Made by a program: the position numbers and the translations under genes. The notes under the pieces were generated by a model that had not been told where the DNA came from, made no database searches, and saw nothing but the letters and a program-made list of their open reading frames with translations. Shown here piece after piece: positions 5,907 through 11,277 of a stretch of 11,277 nt of DNA. Location of the stretch: the NCBI GenBank assembly GCA_035542775.1, contig DATKKX010000364.1, positions 1-11,277 of the forward strand. Direction: 5' to 3'. This DNA is from DATKKX01 sp035542775. GTDB lineage: Bacteria > Planctomycetota > Phycisphaerae > UBA1845 > UTPLA1. How positions within the stretch are numbered: position 1 is the stretch's first letter; each line of letters begins with the position of its first letter.

Positions 5907-8273
5907 ATGACAAATTCGGCATCCATAATGATACTGGCCATGTGTATGGTGCAATCAGCCCAGACCTCCCCTCGCGACTACCCGGTCACGCCTGTGCCGT
6001 TCACCGCGGTCCACGTTGCGGATGATTTCTGGGCTCCGCGGCTGGAGACCAACCGCAAGGTCACGGTGCCCTACGATTTCAAGAAGTGCGAGGAGACGGG
6101 CCGTATCGACAACTTCCTCAAAGCCGCGCACAAGAAACCCGGCAAGTATGAGGGCTACGCTTACAACGATTCCGACGTGTTCAAGGTGGTCGAAGGAGCG
6201 GCGTACTCGCTCGCGCTTCAACCGGACGCCGAGCTTGCGCGCTACCTGGACGACCTGATCGCCAAGTTCGCCGGGGCCCAGGAGCCGGACGGATATCTCT
6301 ATGCCGCCCGCACGGTTGATCCCAACGATGTGCAGACCATGTGCGGCAAGACACGGTATTCGAACCTGCGATCAAGCCATGAGCTGTACAACATCGGCCA
6401 CATGTACGAGGCGGCGTGCGCGCATTTCGCGGCCACCGGAAAGCGCAATTTTCTCGACATCGCCATCAAGTCCGCAGACCACGTGGACCGCGAGTTCGGT
6501 CCTGGCAAGCGCGTCGATCCGCCCGGTCACGAGGAGATCGAAATCGGGCTGGTCAAACTGTACCGTACGACCGGCGACGAGCGCTACCTAAGGCTGGCCA
6601 AGTTCTTCCTGGACTGCCGCGGGCGAAACCTCGACAAGCGCCCTCCCTACGGGGACTACGCCCAGGATCACGTCCCGGTCACCGAGCAGGATCACGCCGT
6701 CGGGCACTCCGTCCGGGCCGGGTATCTCTACAGCGGCATGGCCGACGTCGCCGCCCTGACCGGCGATGAGGCGTACATCCGCGCCATTGACAAGATTTGG
6801 GAAAACATGGTCGGCAAGCGGTTGTACATCACCGGAGGCATCGGCGCGCGACACAGTGGTGAGGCCTTTGGCGATGACTATGAGCTGCCCAACCGCGAAG
6901 CCTACGCCGAGACCTGCGCGGCCATCGCCAACATTCTGTGGAACCAGCGAATGTTCCTCCTCCACGGCGACGCGAAATACATCGACGTGCTTGAACGAGT
7001 CCTCTACAATGGCTTCCTGTCGGGCGTCTCGATCGGCGGCGATCGTTTCTTCTACGTCAATCCGCTGGCCTCGAACGGCAAACCGCAGCGTCAGGAGTGG
7101 TTTGACTGTTCGTGCTGCCCGACGAATGTCGTGCGTTTCATCCCGTCGATTCCGGGCTACGTGTACGCCCAAGGCGGCGACGCGGTGTACGTCAACCTGT
7201 TCGTCGCTAGCGCGGGCAAGGTGAAGCTCGGCGAGCACAACATTGAGCTTATTCAGGAAACGAAGTACCCATGGGACGGCGACGTCAAAATCATGGTGAA
7301 GCCCGCTGAAGCCGCTGAATTCGCCCTGCGTGTGCGAATCCCTGGCTGGGCAATGGGCAAGCCGGCGCCGGGCGATCTTTACACCTACCTGGACGCGAAG
7401 GCCGACCAGGTAACGCTCAAGGTCAATGGAACCGCCGCCAAGCTGGAACTCACCAAAGGCTATGCGCAGATCAAGCGGGTCTGGAAGCCGGGTGACACGG
7501 TCGAGCTGAACCTGCCCATGCCGGTGCGGCGCGTCGCGGCGAACCCCAAGGTGACTGCCGACGCCGGCCGCGCGGCCATCGAGCGGGGGCCGATTCTGTA
7601 CTGCCTCGAAGCTGTAGACAACGGCGGCAGGGTCAGCGACCTGGTGCTGGCCGATGACGCACAGCTTACGCCGCGAGTCGATCCGAAGCTGCTCGGCGGC
7701 ATTACCATCCTGCACGGGACAGCTCGGCGCATCGACCAGGAGGAGAAGGCCGCTCCGGCTGAGCTGGTGGCCGTGCCGTACTATGCATGGTGTCATCGCA
7801 CGCCCGGCGAAATGGCGGTCTGGCTCCCGCGAACGGTGGAGGCGATGGACAAACCGCCGCTGCCGGCGTCCGCATCCCATGTATTCGACAACGACACCGT
7901 CGATGCCCTCAGCGACGGCGCGTTGCCGAGAAGCTCGAACGATCAGAGCATCCCGCGTTTCACGTGGTGGGATCACAAGGGCACGACCGAGTGGGTGCAG
8001 TACGATTTCCCGCGGCCGCGCAAGCTGTACAAGGCGGCAGTCTACTGGTTCGACGACACCGGGTTGGGTAAATGCCGCGTGCCAGCGTCGTGGCGGCTGT
8101 TGTACAAGGCCGGCGATGACTGGAGGCCGGTGCAGACCAAAGACGCGTTCGGGGCTCAGAAAGATCGGTTCAATGAGGTCACGTTCGAATCCGTGGAAGC
8201 GACAGGCCTGCGAATTGAGGTGAAGCTACAAGACGGCTTCTCCGGGGGAGTCCTGGAATGGAGGATCGAATGA
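5907..8273 (+). CDS. GH127 family glycoside hydrolase (beta-L-arabinofuranosidase-like), exported
   Basis: This 788-residue protein matches GH127 (formerly DUF1680), whose founder HypBA1 cleaves beta-L-arabinofuranosides with a zinc-bound cysteine nucleophile. The N-terminal DDFWAPRLETNR (39-50) is typical and leads into the (alpha/alpha)6 barrel. By comparison with HypBA1, Glu319 (in GEAFGDDYELPN) is the acid/base, Cys403 (in CSCCP, 401-405) is the nucleophile, and Glu335, Cys337, Cys403 and Cys404 bind zinc; all are present. Beta-sandwich regions follow to about 640. The last 130 or so residues (about 655-788, with DNDTVDALSDG and TEWVQYDF) look like a discoidin/CBM32-like sugar-binding domain. 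Residues 1-19 are hydrophobic and end in QSAQT, suggesting export, but lack N-terminal Lys/Arg, so the signal is weak. The ATG has GGAAGG 7 bases upstream. It overlaps the GH2 gene in an ATGA junction. GH127 also has members with other substrates, so the exact sugar is inferred. Confidence 0.92.
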   Translation: MTNSASIMILAMCMVQSAQTSPRDYPVTPVPFTAVHVADDFWAPRLETNRKVTVPYDFKKCEETGRIDNFLKAAHKKPGKYEGYAYNDSDVFKVVEGAAYSLALQPDAELARYLDDLIAKFAGAQEPDGYLYAARTVDPNDVQTMCGKTRYSNLRSSHELYNIGHMYEAACAHFAATGKRNFLDIAIKSADHVDREFGPGKRVDPPGHEEIEIGLVKLYRTTGDERYLRLAKFFLDCRGRNLDKRPPYGDYAQDHVPVTEQDHAVGHSVRAGYLYSGMADVAALTGDEAYIRAIDKIWENMVGKRLYITGGIGARHSGEAFGDDYELPNREAYAETCAAIANILWNQRMFLLHGDAKYIDVLERVLYNGFLSGVSIGGDRFFYVNPLASNGKPQRQEWFDCSCCPTNVVRFIPSIPGYVYAQGGDAVYVNLFVASAGKVKLGEHNIELIQETKYPWDGDVKIMVKPAEAAEFALRVRIPGWAMGKPAPGDLYTYLDAKADQVTLKVNGTAAKLELTKGYAQIKRVWKPGDTVELNLPMPVRRVAANPKVTADAGRAAIERGPILYCLEAVDNGGRVSDLVLADDAQLTPRVDPKLLGGITILHGTARRIDQEEKAAPAELVAVPYYAWCHRTPGEMAVWLPRTVEAMDKPPLPASASHVFDNDTVDALSDGALPRSSNDQSIPRFTWWDHKGTTEWVQYDFPRPRKLYKAAVYWFDDTGLGKCRVPASWRLLYKAGDDWRPVQTKDAFGAQKDRFNEVTFESVEATGLRIEVKLQDGFSGGVLEWRIE
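8260..8264 (+). promoter_or_regulatory. Ribosome-binding site inside the GH127 3' end
   Basis: GGAGG sits within the last codons of the GH127 gene, 5 bases before ATG 8270 and 8 before ATG 8273. It supports re-initiation at the GH2 gene right at the GH127 stop, and argues against the upstream ATG at 8258. Confidence 0.5.
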
Positions 8274-10516
8274 TGAGCCGGGTCGGGTTCGTGTTCATCG
8301 TGGCGTGTTTCACGTGTGCGGCCACGGCAGCCGAGTGGAAGATGCAGCCTTGCCCGCTGGCTACGACGTGGGCCAAGGAGGTCTCACCGGACAATGCGCT
8401 GCCCGAGTACCCGCGGCCGCAGTTCGTCCGTGGCGAATGGGTGAATCTGAATGGCCTATGGTCCTGCGCCATCAAGCCCAAGGAGGCCCCGCAACCGACC
8501 GAATTCGACGGCCAGATTCTCGTGCCGTTCCCCGTGGAGTCGGCCCTCTCGGGCGTTATGAAGCGCGTCGATGAGAAGCAGCGGCTCTGGTACCGGCGGA
8601 CGTTCGAAATTCCCGCCAAGTGGGCCGGCCGGCGGGTGCTGTTGCACTTCGAGGCGGTCGACTGGGAAGCGGTCGTCTCGGTGAACGGCAAAGAGGCGGG
8701 CACGCACCGCGGCGGCTATGACCCGTTCACGTTCGACATCACCGACATGGCCAAGCCCGACGGGCCGCAAGAGCTCGTCGTTGCCGTCTGGGACCCGACC
8801 GACACAGGCTATCAGCCTCGCGGAAAGCAGGTGCGGAAGCCTGAGGGGATCTGGTACACACCCACGACCGGCATCTGGCAGACCGTCTGGCTGGAGCCTG
8901 TTCCGGAAATCCGGATCGATGACCTACGCATCATGCCGGATATTGACAAGTCCAAGGTGAAACTCACCATCGACGGTACGAAGCTCACAGCCGCGCACAA
9001 GCTTCAGGCGGTAGTCCTGGATGGGAACATCGAGATCGCCCGCGCGACGGGCAAAGACAATGTCGAGCTGGCGATTTCCAAGCCTGTGCTGTGGAGCCCT
9101 GATGCGCCTCATCTCTACGAACTGAAGCTGACCTTGCTGGACGGCGATGGCAAGCCAGTGGACGAAGTTTCAAGCTACTTCGGCATGCGCAAGATCTCGG
9201 TTGGTCCCGACGAGAAGGGCGTCACGCGGCTCCTGTTGAACAACAAGCCGCTGTTCCAATTCGGCCCGCTGGATCAGGGCTTCTGGCCCGACGGTCTCTA
9301 TACCGCTCCGACGGACAAGGCCCTGCGATACGACATCGGCATCACCAAGAAGCTCGGCTTCAACATGATCCGCAAGCACGTCAAGGTCGAGCCGCAACGC
9401 TGGTATTCCTGGTGCGACAAGATGGGTGTGCTGGTATGGCAGGACCTGCCCAGCGGCGACCTGGACGCCAAGAAAGGCAAGGAGGATCTGGAACGAACGC
9501 CGGAGTCGGTGAAACAATATGAGTACGAGCTGACCCAGATGATCGCAACGCACTACAACAGTCCGTGCATCGTCATGTGGGTACCGTTCAACGAAGGCTG
9601 GGGGCAGTTCGACACCGCCCGGATTGTGGAACTGGTCCGAAAGCTGGACCCGACACGCCTGGTGAACAACGCCAGCGGCTGGACCGACCGTCAGGCGGGC
9701 GACGTGCATGACATTCACGCCTACCCCGGCCCGGCATCTCCGCAGCCCGAGCCCAGGCGGGCCGCGGTGCTGGGCGAGTTCGGTGGGCTGGGCTTGCCGC
9801 TCTCCGGTCACACCTGGCAAGCAGAGAAGAACTGGGGCTACCGGAGCTTCAAGACGCCCGAGGAGTTGACGGAGGCCTACCTGGGATTGCTCTCGCAACT
9901 GCGACTGCTCACGGGCGACCCCGGCCTGTCCGCCGCCGTCTATACCCAAACGACCGATGTCGAGATTGAGGTCAACGGGCTCATGCCTTACGACCGCGCC
10001 CTCATCAAGATGGACGCCGACCGGGTGACCGCCGCCAATAACAAGCTCTACGGCCCCCCACCGACAGCGAAAACGATCGTTCCCACCTCCGAGCGCGAGC
10101 CGCAGAAATGGCGATTCACCACGGACAAGCCAGCCGACGACTGGTTCCAACCGAAGTTCGATGACTCAAAATGGCAGGAAGGTCCCGGGGGTTTTGGCAC
10201 GAAAGGCACGCCCGGCATCATTGTCGGAACAGAGTGGAAGACCAGCGACATCTGGCTCCGGCGCACGGTTGAAGTGCCCGCTGTCGTGAACCCGCTTCTG
10301 CGCGTGTTTCATGATGAGGATTGCGAGATCTATCTCAACGGGAAGAAGGCCGCAGCCGCCGAGGGCTACACCACGGGCTACATGTTCGTCCCGCTGAGCG
10401 ATGCCGCCGCGTTGAAGCCCGGCAACAATGTTATCGCCGTACATTGCAAGCAGACCACGGGCGGCCAGGGAATCGACGTCGGTATCGTCGATGTGCGAGA
10501 AAGCACGGAGAAGTAG
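8270..10516 (+). CDS. GH2 family glycoside hydrolase, exported
   Basis: This protein of about 748 residues has the GH2 layout; numbering here counts from ATG 8270. A signal peptide (MMSRVGFVFIVACFTCAATA) precedes an N-terminal jelly-roll sugar-binding domain (about 50-212, ending GIWYTPTTGIWQTVWLEP), an Ig-like sandwich (about 213-312) and a TIM barrel (about 313-590). The acid/base is Glu442 in VPFNEGWGQ and the nucleophile is Glu503 in LGEFGG. An extra C-terminal beta-sandwich (about 612-742, with DDSKWQEGPGGFG and DIWLRRTVEVP) probably binds carbohydrate. GH2 includes beta-galactosidases, glucuronidases, mannosidases and arabinosidases, so specificity is open. ATGs at 8258, 8270 and 8273 share the frame. 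I chose 8270 because GGAGG lies 5 bases upstream (8 from 8273), the signal peptide starts there, and it makes the ATGA overlap with the GH127 stop that indicates translational coupling. Confidence 0.92.
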   Translation: MMSRVGFVFIVACFTCAATAAEWKMQPCPLATTWAKEVSPDNALPEYPRPQFVRGEWVNLNGLWSCAIKPKEAPQPTEFDGQILVPFPVESALSGVMKRVDEKQRLWYRRTFEIPAKWAGRRVLLHFEAVDWEAVVSVNGKEAGTHRGGYDPFTFDITDMAKPDGPQELVVAVWDPTDTGYQPRGKQVRKPEGIWYTPTTGIWQTVWLEPVPEIRIDDLRIMPDIDKSKVKLTIDGTKLTAAHKLQAVVLDGNIEIARATGKDNVELAISKPVLWSPDAPHLYELKLTLLDGDGKPVDEVSSYFGMRKISVGPDEKGVTRLLLNNKPLFQFGPLDQGFWPDGLYTAPTDKALRYDIGITKKLGFNMIRKHVKVEPQRWYSWCDKMGVLVWQDLPSGDLDAKKGKEDLERTPESVKQYEYELTQMIATHYNSPCIVMWVPFNEGWGQFDTARIVELVRKLDPTRLVNNASGWTDRQAGDVHDIHAYPGPASPQPEPRRAAVLGEFGGLGLPLSGHTWQAEKNWGYRSFKTPEELTEAYLGLLSQLRLLTGDPGLSAAVYTQTTDVEIEVNGLMPYDRALIKMDADRVTAANNKLYGPPPTAKTIVPTSEREPQKWRFTTDKPADDWFQPKFDDSKWQEGPGGFGTKGTPGIIVGTEWKTSDIWLRRTVEVPAVVNPLLRVFHDEDCEIYLNGKKAAAAEGYTTGYMFVPLSDAAALKPGNNVIAVHCKQTTGGQGIDVGIVDVRESTEK

Positions 10517-10620
10517 CCTCTGAGCCAGCAAGTGGAGTAAGCGCCGCGCACGGGACAGGCATGGGGGTGGAGTCTGCCAGCCCGAGCGACCGGCGAATCT
10601 ACGCCCCGTTGCAGCCCACC

Positions 10621-10650
10621 TTGATTTTGTCCACATCGTCGCGCTATAAC
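10621..10650 (+). promoter_or_regulatory. Candidate sigma70-type promoter for the GT9-like gene
   Basis: TTGATT (10621-10626) and TATAAC (10645-10650) are separated by 18 bases and match the -35 and -10 consensus at 4/6 and 5/6. Transcription would begin near 10657, just ahead of GGAG (10661-10664) and the ATG at 10674. This suggests the GT9-like gene is transcribed apart from the GH127-GH2 operon. Confidence 0.45.
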
Positions 10651-10673
10651 CGATCCGGCCGGAGTTGCCTGGG

Positions 10674-11277
10674 ATGAAACCGCGGACGATGCGACTGGTG
10701 GACCGCTGGCTCGGCGTGCCTTTGTGCGCCATCCTGACGGTTCACCGCTGGGTCTTGGGTTTCCGGCGGCGCCCCAAGGAGAAGCCACATCGGATTGTCC
10801 TTGTCAAACTTGCCGAGCAAGGTTCGACGGTCCTGGCTTATCCGGCGATTCGCCGAGCCATCGAGCTGGTGGGACAAGACAACGTCTTTTTCCTGGTCTT
10901 CGAGGAGAACCGCTTCATCCTTGAGTGTCTGGATCTCGTCCCCCGAGCCAATATCCTGACGATACCAACAGGCAGTCTGGCAGCATTGGCGAAAGGGCTG
11001 ATCGCTGCCATCATGCAGATGCGTCGGGAGAGGACCGACGCGGCCGTCGATCTGGAATTTTTCGCGAGATCCTCGGCGGCACTCTGCTACCTCAGCGGGG
11101 CGTCGAGGCGCGCAGGCTTCCACGCCCGGGATGGCGGAGGACCCTGGCGCGGCGACCTGATGACTCACCGCCTGTCGTACAACCCGCATCTCCATATCAG
11201 TCAGGTGTTTGCCATTCAGGTCGAGTCGTTGAACGCGCAGCCGGATCAGCTTCCGGCAATGGCGGTTGCACCGTCCT
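10674..11277 (+). CDS. GT9-like glycosyltransferase (heptosyltransferase type), 3' end outside window
   Basis: An open frame of 201 codons starts at ATG 10674, with GGAG 9 bases upstream, and runs off the right edge; a second in-frame ATG lies at 10689. The visible part resembles the N-terminal Rossmann half of GT9 enzymes, the ADP-heptose:LPS heptosyltransferase family that moves a sugar from a nucleotide donor to a surface glycan at the cytoplasmic membrane face. Evidence is HRIVLVKLAEQGSTVLAYPAIRRA (39-62), the VFFLVFEENRF strand, TDAAVDLEFFARSSAALCYLSGASRRAGF (121-149) and DLMTHRLSYNPHLH. In most GT9 members the first motif ends in Gly-Asp, whose Asp is the catalytic base; here it is Gly50-Ser51. 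I believe a GT9 subgroup with KLAEQG at this place exists, but this is from memory. The donor-binding half is not visible, so the substrate is unknown. About 20 residues (12-31) are partly hydrophobic and may touch the membrane. Confidence 0.75.
   Translation, partial: MKPRTMRLVDRWLGVPLCAILTVHRWVLGFRRRPKEKPHRIVLVKLAEQGSTVLAYPAIRRAIELVGQDNVFFLVFEENRFILECLDLVPRANILTIPTGSLAALAKGLIAAIMQMRRERTDAAVDLEFFARSSAALCYLSGASRRAGFHARDGGGPWRGDLMTHRLSYNPHLHISQVFAIQVESLNAQPDQLPAMAVAPS

Noticed and set aside
5648..6025. 125-residue open frame overlapping the GH127 start
   Set aside because: It overlaps 119 bases of the GH127 gene in another frame and has no recognisable motif.
6588..7976. 462-residue open frame on the minus strand inside GH127
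   Set aside because: It lies antisense within a well-supported GH127 gene in GC-rich DNA and has no recognisable domain, so it is a shadow frame.
9170..10150. 326-residue open frame on the minus strand inside GH2
   Set aside because: It is antisense to the GH2 catalytic barrel, with low-complexity composition and no motifs.

Overview
The window is GC-rich bacterial DNA, most likely from a planctomycete (Planctomycetota). The clues are a Ser/Thr protein kinase with a single membrane helix and a large TPR tail, paired with an ECF sigma factor of the kind abundant in that phylum; a secreted protein with the 'FPDGTVQTTA' motif that is common there; and exported glycoside hydrolases. This assignment rests on gene content only. 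No rRNA or other marker gene is present.

The left half (about 1-4818) reads on the minus strand. From its promoter-proximal end it holds an ECF sigma factor (4198-4818), the kinase-TPR protein (1332-4091), and, after a 265-base gap, the 5' part of a secreted tail-fibre-like protein (1-1066) that runs off the left edge. The sigma factor and kinase look like one signalling unit. The secreted protein probably has its own start signals.

The centre (4819-5906) is about 1.1 kb without a convincing gene. It holds a tRNA-like sequence at 5009-5125 with a clear tRNA-Arg(CCT)-type 3' half, and a perfect 12-bp inverted repeat with a 13-base loop at 5522-5558.

The right half reads on the plus strand. 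A GH127 enzyme (5907-8273) and a GH2 enzyme (start near 8270, end 10516) are joined by an ATGA stop/start overlap. Both have predicted export signals and all catalytic residues, so they probably act together outside the cytoplasm on a plant- or algal-type glycan, perhaps one containing L-arabinofuranose and a second sugar. After 157 bases with a good sigma70-like promoter comes the 5' part of a GT9-like (heptosyltransferase-type) protein (10674 to the right edge), in which the usual catalytic Asp of the N-terminal motif is replaced by Ser.

I did not find a clearly new biological system. The points most worth a second look are the tRNA-like locus, the inverted repeat, the altered GT9 motif and the GH127/GH2 pair.
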